The translations under genes and the position numbers were made by a program. A stretch of 64,000 nt of DNA from Bacteroidota bacterium (GTDB lineage Bacteria; Bacteroidota; Rhodothermia; Rhodothermales; Rubricoccaceae): assembly GCA_039821555.1 (NCBI GenBank), contig JBCBNX010000002.1, positions 281,444 to 345,443 of the forward strand, in the 5' to 3' direction. The notes beneath the pieces are model-generated. The model worked only from the letters and a program-made list of their open reading frames with translations. It searched no databases and was not told the origin of the DNA. Positions 42,819-55,351 of this stretch are shown here, piece after piece; position 1 is the stretch's first letter; the number at the start of each line of letters is the position of its first letter.

Positions 42819-44267
42819 ATGCCGCCCCCTGCCCTTCCCATGCCGCCTCCTGCCCCATCCTCCGGGGTGACCTTTCGTGCCATAGGGTGGTTTCTGCCCG
42901 AGGCAGAGCGCGACCACGTGGACCTCCTCCGGGAGCGCCTGTTCGTGGTGCTGGGATTCATGGTGACGGCCAACATGGCGCTGTTCGCCGTGCTCCACAC
43001 GCTCCACCACGTCCCCGGGGCCGATGGCACCAACATCGTGGTGATGCTGGGGATCGCGGCCGTCAACGTGGTTTTGCCGTTCGCCCTGCGCGTGGGCGTC
43101 TCGCTTCGGGTGCTCGCGCCGGTGTTCAGCGTGGTCCTCCAGGTGGGAGTGTCGCTGCTGGCGACCTACGACAGCGGCATGCTCTCCGGCGCGGCATTCT
43201 GGCTGGTGGTGACGCCGCTTGCGGCCGCCGTCCTCGGCGGGGCGCGGCTGGGCTGGGTCGCAGCTGGGATCTCGATGGTCGCTGGCAGCCTCATGTTCGG
43301 CCACGTCGCTTCGGGGGGCGCGTTCCCGACATCGCTCCGCCCCGAGGTGGTCCCGCTCCACCACTTCATCAGCTTCCTGAGCTGCACCGTGAGCGTGGCC
43401 GCGCTGGCGGCGCTCTACGAGGGGCCGATGGTCCGCAACCTTCGGCACCTGGCCGGCCGCCTCGGGGCGGCGAACGCCCGGCTCGAGCGCGAGCTGGACG
43501 AGCGCCGCCGGGCGCAGGCCCGTGCCGAGGCCGCCAGCCGAGCCAAGGACGTGCTGCTCGACAACCTGAGCCACGAGTTCCGCACGCCGCTCACAGCCAT
43601 CCTCAGCACCACGAACCTGCTGGCCTCCGATAGCAACGAGCTCGACCGCCAGTTTCTCCAGCTGATCGACAGCGGTGCCCGGCGGCTCCACCGAACGCTC
43701 GACGCCGTGATCGACCTCGCGTGGATCGAAAGCGCCGAGGCGGCCCTGCCGAGCGCCCCCGTCGAGGTGTACGCGCTCGCCGAGGCGGTCGTCGCCGAGG
43801 CCCGCGCGGCCGCCGACGCGAAGGGGCTGTCGATCGCGGTCGCCGGCTCGCCGGCCACGGCGAGCGCCAACGCGGGTGCGCTCCGGCGCGCCCTCGCCGC
43901 CGTCGTCGACAACGCGGTCCGCTTTACCGAGGTGGGCTGGGTAACGGTGACAGTTCGACCCGACGGGCCGCAGGCGGTCGTGGAGGTGACCGACACCGGC
44001 ATCGGCATGGGGCGCGACTTCTTGCCCCACGCCGCCGAGCCGTTCCGGCAGGGCTCCGAGGGCGACGCCCGGACGCACGAGGGCCTGGGCCTCGGCCTAA
44101 CGTTGGCCCACCGCCTCCTGGCGCTCATGGGCGGCACGCTGGCGGTCGAGAGCGCAGAGGGCCGGGGGACGACCGTCCGCATGCAGTGTACCGCGGCCGT
44201 GCCCCGAGCGGAGGCCGCCGCCGAGCCCTCCCTGCGAGAGGTAGTCGTTCTCGACCGCGCGGTCTAG
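42819..44267 (+). CDS. Membrane-bound sensor histidine kinase without a paired response regulator
   Basis: 482 residues from the ATG at 42819; the next ATG, seven codons later, is a possible alternative. Five or six transmembrane helices (about 35-210) form a sensor domain of MASE-like type. A short coiled-coil leads into HisKA with NLSHEFRTPLTAIL near 250 (phosphorylated His). The ATPase domain has N-box VVDNAVRF, G1 DTGIGMG and G2 GLGLGLTLAHRL (about 370-435). The C-terminal about 25 residues are non-conserved. No response regulator is adjacent. Its TAG overlaps the T9SS cargo gene stop in a shared CTAG. A relation to T9SS gene control is possible but unproven. Confidence 0.9.
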   Translation: MPPPALPMPPPAPSSGVTFRAIGWFLPEAERDHVDLLRERLFVVLGFMVTANMALFAVLHTLHHVPGADGTNIVVMLGIAAVNVVLPFALRVGVSLRVLAPVFSVVLQVGVSLLATYDSGMLSGAAFWLVVTPLAAAVLGGARLGWVAAGISMVAGSLMFGHVASGGAFPTSLRPEVVPLHHFISFLSCTVSVAALAALYEGPMVRNLRHLAGRLGAANARLERELDERRRAQARAEAASRAKDVLLDNLSHEFRTPLTAILSTTNLLASDSNELDRQFLQLIDSGARRLHRTLDAVIDLAWIESAEAALPSAPVEVYALAEAVVAEARAAADAKGLSIAVAGSPATASANAGALRRALAAVVDNAVRFTEVGWVTVTVRPDGPQAVVEVTDTGIGMGRDFLPHAAEPFRQGSEGDARTHEGLGLGLTLAHRLLALMGGTLAVESAEGRGTTVRMQCTAAVPRAEAAAEPSLREVVVLDRAV

Positions 44268-47131
44268 CGCACGACGGTGAGCCGCCGCGTCAGCGCGACG
44301 CCGCCCGCCTCCAGCCGCGCCACATACGCTCCGCTCGGCAGGCTCGCCGCGTCGAGCCGCGCCTCGTGACGCCCCGCCGCGTGCACGCCCTCGGCCACCG
44401 TCGCCACTGCGCGACCGAGCACGTCGTAGAGCACGAGGTGCACCGGCCCCGCCTCCGGTACGTCGTAGGCCAGCGTCGCCCGCGTCGCGAGGGGGTTGGG
44501 GTAGGCCCGCAGCGCGAGCGCCGTCGGGAGCGCCTCGTCCTCGTTCGCCGCTTCTTCATTGGAGACAACGCCCACGACCGACACCGTCACCGCCGCCGCC
44601 CCCACCGAGACACTCAAGCCCTCCGGAGTCTCGATGCGCTCGAACGTCCCGCTGAGCGACGACGCCGTGAGCACGTCGTAGCTCGCCCCGACCATCGGCG
44701 TGGACCCCGGCAAGGCCGCCACCCGCAGTGTACCGCCAAGCGTGACCGCGCTATCCACGGTGAGCGCGTCCGCCCCGTCCGTGCCGACCTTGAGGGCGAG
44801 CACAGCGCCCGCCGTCTGCGTGAGGTCTGCGGTCAGCGCGAGCGTGCCGAGTGCGTCCGGGCCGCCCGGCGCGAGCGTGCCGCCGTTGGTGACCGGCACC
44901 GCGAGTGCCCCCGCCCCGTCGAGCACGCCGCCCGGCCCGACCTCGATGGCAGGCGCGACGACCTCGCCGCCCGCGGCCACCGTTAGCCCAGCGAGCGCGA
45001 TGCCGCCGTTTGCGCCTCGCCGCTCCGCGCTGTGGCCGTCCTGTACGTTGCTGGCGCAGTCGGCAAAGCCGAGCACGATGGTGTCGTCGGAGACGAAGCG
45101 CCCCTGCGCTCCTGTGAGTGCGAGCCCGCTCACGCAGAGGCTCGCGCCTTCCACGACCTCCAGCACGGCGGCGCCGTCGAGCCCGTTGAGCAGGTCGCCC
45201 GCGATGTCCCACTCGCTGCCCGCGCCCGCGAGGCGCACCGAGGCCACGCTGCCCTCGCGGCTGCCGAGCACGGCGGGACCGGTGGACAGCCCCGAGCCGC
45301 CCACGATCTCCAGTTCGCCGATGCCCGCGAGGCCAACGACGAGGGAGTCGGTCGTGAGCGCCGTGGCGCCGCTGCGCAGGTTGAGGGTGCCCTGTCCTGT
45401 CGCGAGCCGTCCGAGCGTGAGTGGGCCGGTGTGCGAGAGGAAGCCCTCGGTGACGATCACCTGCCCGGTGCCCGCGAAGCCGATGGTACTGGGCGCGTCG
45501 GCGGGCACCTGCAACGTCGCGCCGGACTCGACAGCGATGAAGCCGTTGGTCCCAGCCTGGAGACCGACGTCGAAGCCGAGTGCGGCCGTGGTGGTGCCGT
45601 CGATGATGCCCAGCGTAGACGCCGTCTCGTCGGTGCCTGCCGCGCCGTCGCCGACGACGAGGGGGCCGTCGATCTGGAACGTCACATCGGAGAAGAGGCG
45701 ACCTTGGGCGGAGCCTGCGCGCCCGAGGGTGACGCCCCCGTTGGCGTCCACGACGCCGTCGAGGAGAAAGAGGGTGCCGTCGCCCTGGTCGCCAACGACG
45801 AGGGCATCGAGGGCGTCGCTCTGGGGAGCAAGCGTGAGGGTGCGTCCGTCGAGGTCGAGAGTGACGGTAGGGGCGGTGTTCTCGGGCGTGACGGCGACGG
45901 TGAGGCTGGGGAGGGTCTGGTCGTCGCGGAGGGTGACGGTGTAGTCTCCGCCGGTGGCCGCGAGGCGGGTGAGGGTGGTGGCGTCGGGTACGCGGGCGGG
46001 GGCCCAGCGGTCGGGGTCGTCGAAGAAGCCGCTGGCGGCCTCCGCCCAGGACGCGGACTGGGCGAGCGTGGCGCGCCAGGTTGTGCCGGAACTTGTACCA
46101 ATCAAGACGCGCCCGTCGTCGGAGATAAACCGTGGAGTAAGTCTCGCGTCTGGAAACGTGCTGGGGTCCACGCCCTGCTCGGTGAGGAGATCGACCACGC
46201 GGCGTGGAACGAGGTTGTCCCAGAGGATGGGCTCAACGGTGACCGGGACGGAACGCCAGGACGCATAGCCCAGAATCCGCGATCCATCTGCAGAAAGTGC
46301 CACAGCATTGATGAGCGCATCCGCCGGAACGTCGGGTGGGGCTGGAATCAGCGTCGCCCGTCCACCTTGCAGGGTGTAGGGCGTATAGCGTAAGTCTTCT
46401 GTCGCTGTGCCGGTTTGCTCCCTGACGAGGGCGATGGAGCCGTCCGGCGACAGGTCTTCGAAAACCACGAAGTCGTCGTTCGGAGTCGAGAACCGGTGCG
46501 GCACTGCCGTTCGGGTCCCGTTTCGCTGAAGGAAATACGTGGTGGTTGTGGTCTGCTGCGGTTCAAAGACGGTGACGCTCTCGCTGCCTGCGACGGTGCT
46601 ACCGTCGTCGGAGAGGCGGCTCACCACGAGCTCTCCCCTCCCGCCCTCTGCTGGAGTCGGTAAGAGCGTAACCGCTCCTTCGTTCCAGATGTATTGCCCG
46701 GTCGTCGGTCCCTGCGTTGGATCTGGAGGAGGGATCCGGTATGCGCCCACGGCCGAGCGGCCATCCGGGCTGATACGCGTGATAAACGTGCTTTCGGGAA
46801 TGAGGTCGCTCATGGTGTAGCAGGTGGAGCCGTCCCATAGGAAGTAATCGGCGCCATCCCGTTCAGCCCAGGATGCGACCCCCTCGTTAGAAACGGCAAA
46901 CGCGAGGACCGTTGGGAAACTCGACGTTGGCGTACATCGGGGCTCGATGATCGACGTCACCTCGCCGTCCTGCCACACACCGTAGCGGAACGTCCCGTCC
47001 ACCAGTCTCACGATGAGGGCGGAGCCGTCCGGGGACGCACTGATGTAGCCCTCGGGAAGGATCTCAAACGACGCGGTCTGCGCGACGCTGGCAAGGGGGA
47101 CGAGGAGGAGGCCGAAGAGCAGGGCGCGCAT
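44264..47131 (-). CDS. T9SS-secreted protein with propeller-like N-terminus and beta-helical passenger
   Basis: 955 residues. Signal peptide (MRALLFGLLLVPLASVAQ), then a region rich in HAF-type or propeller-like repeats of the SPDGRSAVG, SADGSRILG and SDDGRVLIG kind (about 20-350). A long passenger follows with repeated VVGDxG...GxLxLxxG segments typical of autotransporter-like beta-helices (about 370-850). The last about 80 residues are a type A sorting domain (AYPNPLATRATLAYDVPEA, LYDVLGRAVATVAEG, LPSGAYVARLEAGG). It is exported across the outer membrane. The conserved 35-bp element lies just upstream, and uvrA is divergent. Confidence 0.9.
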   Translation of the reverse strand: MRALLFGLLLVPLASVAQTASFEILPEGYISASPDGSALIVRLVDGTFRYGVWQDGEVTSIIEPRCTPTSSFPTVLAFAVSNEGVASWAERDGADYFLWDGSTCYTMSDLIPESTFITRISPDGRSAVGAYRIPPPDPTQGPTTGQYIWNEGAVTLLPTPAEGGRGELVVSRLSDDGSTVAGSESVTVFEPQQTTTTTYFLQRNGTRTAVPHRFSTPNDDFVVFEDLSPDGSIALVREQTGTATEDLRYTPYTLQGGRATLIPAPPDVPADALINAVALSADGSRILGYASWRSVPVTVEPILWDNLVPRRVVDLLTEQGVDPSTFPDARLTPRFISDDGRVLIGTSSGTTWRATLAQSASWAEAASGFFDDPDRWAPARVPDATTLTRLAATGGDYTVTLRDDQTLPSLTVAVTPENTAPTVTLDLDGRTLTLAPQSDALDALVVGDQGDGTLFLLDGVVDANGGVTLGRAGSAQGRLFSDVTFQIDGPLVVGDGAAGTDETASTLGIIDGTTTAALGFDVGLQAGTNGFIAVESGATLQVPADAPSTIGFAGTGQVIVTEGFLSHTGPLTLGRLATGQGTLNLRSGATALTTDSLVVGLAGIGELEIVGGSGLSTGPAVLGSREGSVASVRLAGAGSEWDIAGDLLNGLDGAAVLEVVEGASLCVSGLALTGAQGRFVSDDTIVLGFADCASNVQDGHSAERRGANGGIALAGLTVAAGGEVVAPAIEVGPGGVLDGAGALAVPVTNGGTLAPGGPDALGTLALTADLTQTAGAVLALKVGTDGADALTVDSAVTLGGTLRVAALPGSTPMVGASYDVLTASSLSGTFERIETPEGLSVSVGAAAVTVSVVGVVSNEEAANEDEALPTALALRAYPNPLATRATLAYDVPEAGPVHLVLYDVLGRAVATVAEGVHAAGRHEARLDAASLPSGAYVARLEAGGVALTRRLTVVR

Positions 47132-47163
47132 GGGGGCGAGGGCTGGTGTGAAGCAACGTCACT

Positions 47164-47198
47164 GTGCCCCATCGCAAACCGGCGCGGGCGCGTATCAC
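47164..47198 (-). promoter_or_regulatory. Conserved 35-bp element upstream of the second T9SS cargo gene
   Basis: Partner of 39056-39090. The conserved ends are GTGCCCCATCGC and GCGTATCAC (plus strand), and it lies 33 nt upstream of the ATG at 47131. uvrA is divergent at 47407, so either gene could be the one controlled. Confidence 0.5.
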
Positions 47199-47406
47199 GC
47201 CATCGCACGATTTCTCGTCGAGTCCCGCCGTGCTCCCAAACCATGGTCGATGTGAGTCCCCGGATCGGGTGTCCCGACACGCGGTGCCGCCCTCTCCGGC
47301 TCACCGATTCCTCGTCGCCCCGTCTCGCAAAACGCGGCACCTTTTGCGGGCGGCGGCGTTGGTCACAGTCTCCGCCATCCCCTCGCTTTCGCGACCCCGC
47401 TGCTCG

Positions 47407-50385
<2,979 letters not shown>

Positions 50386-50471
50386 CGACGGGTCGCCGCG
50401 CTAAAATGCTGCCGCGAACGAGCGGGCGTTCGTAGTGTAGGGCGGTTGTCCTCCTCACCCCCTGCTCTGCG

Positions 50472-51410
50472 ATGGCTTCCTGGGTCTTCAAAGCCGTGCT
50501 TCAGAAAGCCATCGGGCTGACGCCGATGCGTGCGCGCATCAACGAGGTCTTCCAGACCTACGTGACCAGGTCGCTGGAGCTTGGACCAGAGACCTTCGAG
50601 GATAAGCTCGCGCTCGCCGTGCGCCACCTCGACTATTACCGCGCGCGCAGCGCCGTCGCGTCCACCGAGCCAAGCCCGGCGCCGCGGGTGCTCGTAGACA
50701 TCGGCACGGGGTGGTATCCCGACCTTCCGCTCTCGGCGTTCGTGTGCGGGACGCAGGCGGTCCACACCTACGACATCGAGCGGCACGTGAAGCCCGCGCG
50801 GCTGCGGCGGCTGATGGCCTACTACCTCGACTACGCGGACCGCGGCGTGCTCACGCAGCACCTCCCCGGCGCGCAGCCGGAACGCATCGAGCAGCTGCGC
50901 GCGCTCCACGACTCCCGTGCCGATACCGCAGAGGCACTGCTCGAACCGCTCGGCATCCACTACCACGTCCACGGGGCCGAGACGTCTGGCTTGCCCGACG
51001 CCTGCGTCGATCTGGTAGCATCAACGGTGGTACTAGAGTACCTCCCGTGGGATCTGCTGTTGGCAGTGCTGCGCGAGAACCGGCGCACGTTGGTGCCGGG
51101 CGGCGTGATGAGCCACGAGATCGACCTCGCCGACCAGTTCCACTACCGCGACGACTCCATCACGCCGCTCCACTTCTACCGCTTCTCCGACCGCGCGTGG
51201 CAGCTCATCAACAACCGAATTATTCCGATGACGCGGCTGCGCGTGAACGATTTCCGCCGCGCGTTCGCCGAGGCCGGGTTCGAGATCGTCGAGGAGCAGT
51301 CGGACCGGGAGCCGGCCTCAGTGCTGGACGAGGTGCCGCTCGCAGCCCCCTTTCTCGGCTACGAGACCGACGACCTGCTCGTGACGCGGACCTGGCTCGT
51401 GGCCCGCTGA
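50472..51410 (+). CDS. SAM-dependent class I methyltransferase
   Basis: 312 residues from the ATG at 50472. The SAM-binding motif is RVLVDIGTGWYPDLPL near 74, with the acidic motif IV region VDLVASTVVLEYLPW near 180 and the post-motif LRENRRTLVPGGVMSHEIDL. The N-terminal about 60 residues are helical. The substrate is unknown. Position at the head of a glycosyltransferase block suggests modification of a surface glycan or its lipid carrier (inference). It starts 86 nt after uvrA. The gap to the next gene (51411-51658) shows no recognisable feature. Confidence 0.85.
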   Translation: MASWVFKAVLQKAIGLTPMRARINEVFQTYVTRSLELGPETFEDKLALAVRHLDYYRARSAVASTEPSPAPRVLVDIGTGWYPDLPLSAFVCGTQAVHTYDIERHVKPARLRRLMAYYLDYADRGVLTQHLPGAQPERIEQLRALHDSRADTAEALLEPLGIHYHVHGAETSGLPDACVDLVASTVVLEYLPWDLLLAVLRENRRTLVPGGVMSHEIDLADQFHYRDDSITPLHFYRFSDRAWQLINNRIIPMTRLRVNDFRRAFAEAGFEIVEEQSDREPASVLDEVPLAAPFLGYETDDLLVTRTWLVAR

Positions 51411-51658
51411 GTCCGCCGCGTAGAGTGGTTGAGGGACCTGGAAGCACCCTGGAAGGGCTTTTGGGGAGGAAACGTCAGGAAATCCCCCATCTCTCTTGGG
51501 TTCAAGGGTTTGTGCGTATCGCTTGTGCGTTGTGTCAGTAATCGGTTAATCGAGAACATCGATTTGGTGGAGTGGTAGACCGGCTCGCACTTTCGGAAGA
51601 ATTCCCCGGCTTCCAGTACCGCCCGCGAACCCCACCGCCACACCTGAGGCGCTCGCTC

Positions 51659-52945
51659 ATGCAGCCTAGCCCCCTGGCCTCTGCGCCTCTGTATGCCCAC
51701 GAGGGCGCTCCCAGAGGCGATGCAGATGCCCCGCCCCCCCGCCGCATTGCGCTGTTCACGGGCAACTACAACCACATCCCGGACGGCGTCTCGCTGACGC
51801 TCAACCGGCTCGTTGCCCATCTCGAAGCGCAGGGCGACGAAGTCCTGGTCTTCGGCCCCACCGTGGACGAGCCGCCGATGGCGCACCATGGCACGTTCGT
51901 GCCCATCCCCTCCATCCCGGCACCTGGGCGCGATGAATACCGCGTGTCGCTCTGGTTTCAGAAGGAAGCCAAGCGCCGCCTGGAGGCGTTTCGCCCGCAC
52001 CTCGTCCACATCGCCACGCCGGACCTGCTCGGCTGGCAGGCGCTCCGCTGGGCCGAGAAGAATCAGGTCCCGGTCGTCGGGTCCTACCACACGCACTTCA
52101 CGTCGTACCTGAAGTACTACAAGCTCCAGATGCTGGAGTCGGTGGTGTGGTCGTACATCCGCCGCTTCTACGGCCGGTGCGAGCACGTCTACGCGCCGTC
52201 GCCGTCGGTGATGGACGCGCTCAAGGCGCACGGCATCACGCGCGGCGTCCGTCTCTGGGCGCGCGGCGTGGACATGGACCGCTTCGGACCGCACCGGCGC
52301 TCGGCCGCGTGGCGTGCCGCGCAGGGCTTCGCGCCGGAGGAGGTCGTCGTGGCCTTCGTGGGACGCCTCGTGTGGGAGAAGGGCCTCGATGTGTTCGCCG
52401 ATGTGGTTCAGAACCTGGAGCGCCTCGGTGTGCCGCACCGCAGCCTCGTCGTGGGCGATGGTCCCGCGCAGGACGCGCTGGAGCGCCGCTTGCCGAACAC
52501 GGTCTTCACGGGCTATCTCAGCGGCACCGACCTCGCTACGGCCTATGCCTCGGCCGACGTGTTCCTTTTCCCGAGCGACACCGAGACGTTCGGCAACGTG
52601 ACCCTGGAGGCGATGGCCTCGGGCCTGCCGACCATCTGCGCCGACGCGACTGGCAGCCGTGGCCTCGTGGACCACGGCACCTCAGGCTTCCTCGTCCCTG
52701 CCGGCGACACGACGGCCTTCACGACGCGCACGAAGCAACTCGTCGAGGACGCGGCGCTGCGCGAACGGTTTGGCCAGGGCGCGCTGGCCCGGGCACAGAC
52801 CTACAGCTGGTCGGCGATCATGAACCGCCTCGTCCGGCACTACGATCAGGTGCTCGACCTCGAGCCCGTGCTTGCCGGGGACGGTGCCGGCGACGGTCTG
52901 AACGTGCCCGTTCCCACGCTCGCGCGGCGCTCACGTCTGGCATAG
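51659..52945 (+). CDS. Family 4 glycosyltransferase (MgtA/GtfA-like)
   Basis: 428 residues from the ATG at 51659; a frame opens further upstream at 51572 but adds a non-conserved leader. The N-terminal GT-B domain starts RRIALFTGNYNHIPDGVSLTLNRL, with HTHFTSYLKYYKL near 145. The donor motif is VFLFPSDTETFGNVTLEAMASGLP, with the EX7E glutamates, and then LVDHGTSGFLVPAGD. These enzymes transfer mannose or glucose from nucleotide sugars to lipid-linked acceptors. The next glycosyltransferase starts 11 nt downstream. Confidence 0.9.
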   Translation: MQPSPLASAPLYAHEGAPRGDADAPPPRRIALFTGNYNHIPDGVSLTLNRLVAHLEAQGDEVLVFGPTVDEPPMAHHGTFVPIPSIPAPGRDEYRVSLWFQKEAKRRLEAFRPHLVHIATPDLLGWQALRWAEKNQVPVVGSYHTHFTSYLKYYKLQMLESVVWSYIRRFYGRCEHVYAPSPSVMDALKAHGITRGVRLWARGVDMDRFGPHRRSAAWRAAQGFAPEEVVVAFVGRLVWEKGLDVFADVVQNLERLGVPHRSLVVGDGPAQDALERRLPNTVFTGYLSGTDLATAYASADVFLFPSDTETFGNVTLEAMASGLPTICADATGSRGLVDHGTSGFLVPAGDTTAFTTRTKQLVEDAALRERFGQGALARAQTYSWSAIMNRLVRHYDQVLDLEPVLAGDGAGDGLNVPVPTLARRSRLA

Positions 52946-52956
52946 CCTGTCCGGCC

Positions 52957-54168
52957 ATGCTCGCCTCCCCTCGCTCCTTCGCCGATCCGACGCGGTCCCC
53001 CGCTTCCTCTGGTCAGCTACGTCCTGCCGTGCGGCTTCTCTTCGTCACGCACTCGTTTCCTCCGCGTGACCGCCCGCTCTCCAACGTGGGTGGCATGCAG
53101 CGCGTGGCGGTGGACCTCCACCGTGCGATGAGCGAGCACCCACGCGTGATCCTCGCCACTGAGGCGATCTACACGTCGTGGACCTGGACGGCGGCCCGGA
53201 CGACGCTTTTCCTGCCGAAGCTGCTCGCCTCGCTCCCGCGCCGCATCCGCCGCGAGCAGATCGACGTGGTTGTCTTCTCATCGATGGTGACGGCGTCGCT
53301 GGCCCCGCTGCTCTGCCGCACGACGGCCGGCCGCCGGGCGAAGTACGTCGCCATCGCCCACGGGCACGATGTCACGATGGCATTCCCGCCCTACCAGCGC
53401 TGGCTGCGCCGCGTCTTCGGTGCGCTCGACGCCGTGCTGCCTGTCAGCCAGGCGACGGCCGAGGCGTGTGAAGAGCGCGGTGCCGATGCGGGCCAGATCG
53501 AAGTATGCCCGAACGGCATCCGCCTCGACCGGTTCGGCAGCCTGCCCGCCCGCGCGGCCGCCCGCCAGCAACTCCTCGACGCTCACGGTCTCCCCGACGA
53601 CGCCTTTCTGCTCGCAAGCGTCGGTCGTCAGGTCAAGCGCAAGGGCACCGCGTGGTTCGTAGAGCATGTCCTCCCGCGCCTCTCCACCGACACCCCGACC
53701 TACTTCCTCGTGGCTGGGAGCGGTCCCGAAGAGGAAACCATCCGTGAGGCGGCGTCGCAGGCGGGCGTGACCGACCGACTCCGGCTGCTCGGCCGCGTGC
53801 CAGAAGCGGACCTCGCCACGCTCCTGCGTGGCTCCGACGTGTTCGTGATGCCGAACGTGCAGGTCGAGGGTGACATGGAAGGCTTCGGCGTGGTGATGCT
53901 CGAAGCGGGCCTCTGCGAGCTGCCCGTGGTAGCCGCCGCGCTCGAAGGCATCCAAGATGTTGTCACCGACGGCGCGAACGGCTTCCTCGTCCCGCCGGAA
54001 GACCCGACGGCCTTCGCCGAGCAGATCCGCGTGCTGATCCGCGACCGAGAACTCCGTGACCTCCTCGGCGAGCGCTCGCGCGAATACGTCATGGGTGCGT
54101 TCAGTTGGCCCGCGGTCGCGCGTCGCACGGTGCGGCACCTGCAGGACCTCGTCCTGAACGGACGCTAG
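52957..54168 (+). CDS. Family 4 glycosyltransferase
   Basis: 403 residues from the ATG at 52957. The N-terminus VRLLFVTHSFPPRDRPLSNVGGMQRVAVDL marks a GT-B acceptor domain. The donor-side motifs are SVGRQVKRKGTAWFV and VFVMPNVQVEGDMEGFGVVMLEAGLCELPVV, containing the E...E pair, then VTDGANGFLVPPEDP. It is the second gene of a tight three-gene run (gaps of 11 and 3 nt), so one polycistronic message is expected. Donor and acceptor unknown; surface polysaccharide or glycolipid synthesis is likely. Confidence 0.9.
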   Translation: MLASPRSFADPTRSPASSGQLRPAVRLLFVTHSFPPRDRPLSNVGGMQRVAVDLHRAMSEHPRVILATEAIYTSWTWTAARTTLFLPKLLASLPRRIRREQIDVVVFSSMVTASLAPLLCRTTAGRRAKYVAIAHGHDVTMAFPPYQRWLRRVFGALDAVLPVSQATAEACEERGADAGQIEVCPNGIRLDRFGSLPARAAARQQLLDAHGLPDDAFLLASVGRQVKRKGTAWFVEHVLPRLSTDTPTYFLVAGSGPEEETIREAASQAGVTDRLRLLGRVPEADLATLLRGSDVFVMPNVQVEGDMEGFGVVMLEAGLCELPVVAAALEGIQDVVTDGANGFLVPPEDPTAFAEQIRVLIRDRELRDLLGERSREYVMGAFSWPAVARRTVRHLQDLVLNGR

Positions 54169-54171
54169 GCC

Positions 54172-55191
54172 ATGGCGGCGGCTGGCACTCCGATCCCGGC
54201 GCTCGGGCACTTCGTCTGGCTCGGCCCGCGCCTCTCCGTGCTGGGCTACCTCTCGGTCCGCTCCGCGCTTGACCGCGGCGGCTTCGAGGCGATCCGCCTC
54301 CACCACGACGTGCCCGCGCTGGCCGATGACCCGCTCGTGCAGGACCTCCAGCGCCACCCTACGTTCGAACTGCTCCCCATTGCGCCGGAGGACTTCCTCA
54401 AAGGTGAGGGCCTGGAGGGCGAGGACGACGCGCTGACGATCGCCCACCGCCAGGAAGTGGCGCGGCGCTACCACCTGCTCGGCCCGATGACGAGCCGCGC
54501 CAACGTGCTGCGGCTGCTCGTGCTCTGGCGCGACGGCGGCGTCTACCTCGACACGGACGCGATCACGCTGCGCGACCTCGCGCCCGTGCGTCAAGGCTTT
54601 CAGGGCTTCGCTGGCCTGGAGCGCGTCGCCATGACGACGGCGGTCGTCAATGGCTACAACCCGTTCCAGTGGGCGAAGGCAGGCTGGCTCAACCTCGTCC
54701 GCGAGGGCATCCGGCGCTTTTCGGGCAACGCGGGCGCGGCGTTTCGGCGCATCGAGCACTGGTTCACGCTCGCGCCCAACAACGCCATCCTCGGCGCGAC
54801 GCCCGGCAACGCGACCGTCGCCCGCTTCCTCCGCGAGGCCGCGACGATGCCCGAGGCGCAGGCCCTCACGCGCAAGCAGATCGGCCCGCGGCTCCTGGAG
54901 CGGCTCCTCGGCACCGACGGCGTGCCCGACTTCCGCATGCTGCCGCCAGACGCGTTCTACCCGCTCCCGCCCGAGGTGTGCTGGGACTACGTCCGCGACG
55001 ATCCGCAGCACCGCCTGGGCGACCGCCCCACGCCGACGGCCTACGTGGCGCACCTCTACGACTCGGTGCTGAGCCGCTGGCTGCGCGGCCCGCTCGACGT
55101 CGCCCACTTCGAGGCGACGCGCGGGCGCACGATGCTCGCCCGGATGGTCGAGCCCTACCTCGACGACCTCATCGCCGCGACCAAGCGCTAG
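54172..55191 (+). CDS. DXD-motif glycosyltransferase (Gly_transf_sug, capsular type)
   Basis: 339 residues starting 3 nt after the previous gene. The N-terminal HFVWLGPRLSVLGYLSVRSAL is followed by SRANVLRLLVLWRDGGVYLDTDAITLRDL near 108-135, the metal-binding DXD context of the TcdA/OCH1-like family. This type adds hexoses to capsular or cell-surface glycans. It ends the plus-strand block and converges with the membrane protein at 55352. Confidence 0.88.
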   Translation: MAAAGTPIPALGHFVWLGPRLSVLGYLSVRSALDRGGFEAIRLHHDVPALADDPLVQDLQRHPTFELLPIAPEDFLKGEGLEGEDDALTIAHRQEVARRYHLLGPMTSRANVLRLLVLWRDGGVYLDTDAITLRDLAPVRQGFQGFAGLERVAMTTAVVNGYNPFQWAKAGWLNLVREGIRRFSGNAGAAFRRIEHWFTLAPNNAILGATPGNATVARFLREAATMPEAQALTRKQIGPRLLERLLGTDGVPDFRMLPPDAFYPLPPEVCWDYVRDDPQHRLGDRPTPTAYVAHLYDSVLSRWLRGPLDVAHFEATRGRTMLARMVEPYLDDLIAATKR

Positions 55192-55198
55192 GTGGGAA

Positions 55199-55234
55199 GG
55201 CAGAAGTTCGATGGCAGAAGTTCGATGGCAGAAG
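55199..55234. repeat. 14-bp tandem repeat (2.6 copies of GGCAGAAGTTCGAT)
   Basis: Two exact copies and a partial third lie directly after the last glycosyltransferase. It has no spacer structure and is not CRISPR. The surrounding 160-bp gap also contains ACGCAACAC twice; nothing functional is visible. Confidence 0.6.
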
Positions 55235-55351
55235 GATGAAGGGTAGTAGGAGGAGGTGTAGCGAGTTGCACCGTGCGTTTCTGCCTCGATCCAATACGCA
55301 ACACGCACTACGCAACACAGGGGCGTGCAGACGTCGTGGTGCCGATCCTGA

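Noticed and set aside
51530..51590. A stretch with tRNA-like wording (GGTGGAGTGGTAGACCGG)
   Set aside because: No acceptor or T-arm pairing and no GGTTCGAATCC-type loop nearby.
55199..55234. Possible CRISPR-like repeat
   Set aside because: Copies are directly adjacent with no spacers and are only 14 bp long; there are no cas genes.
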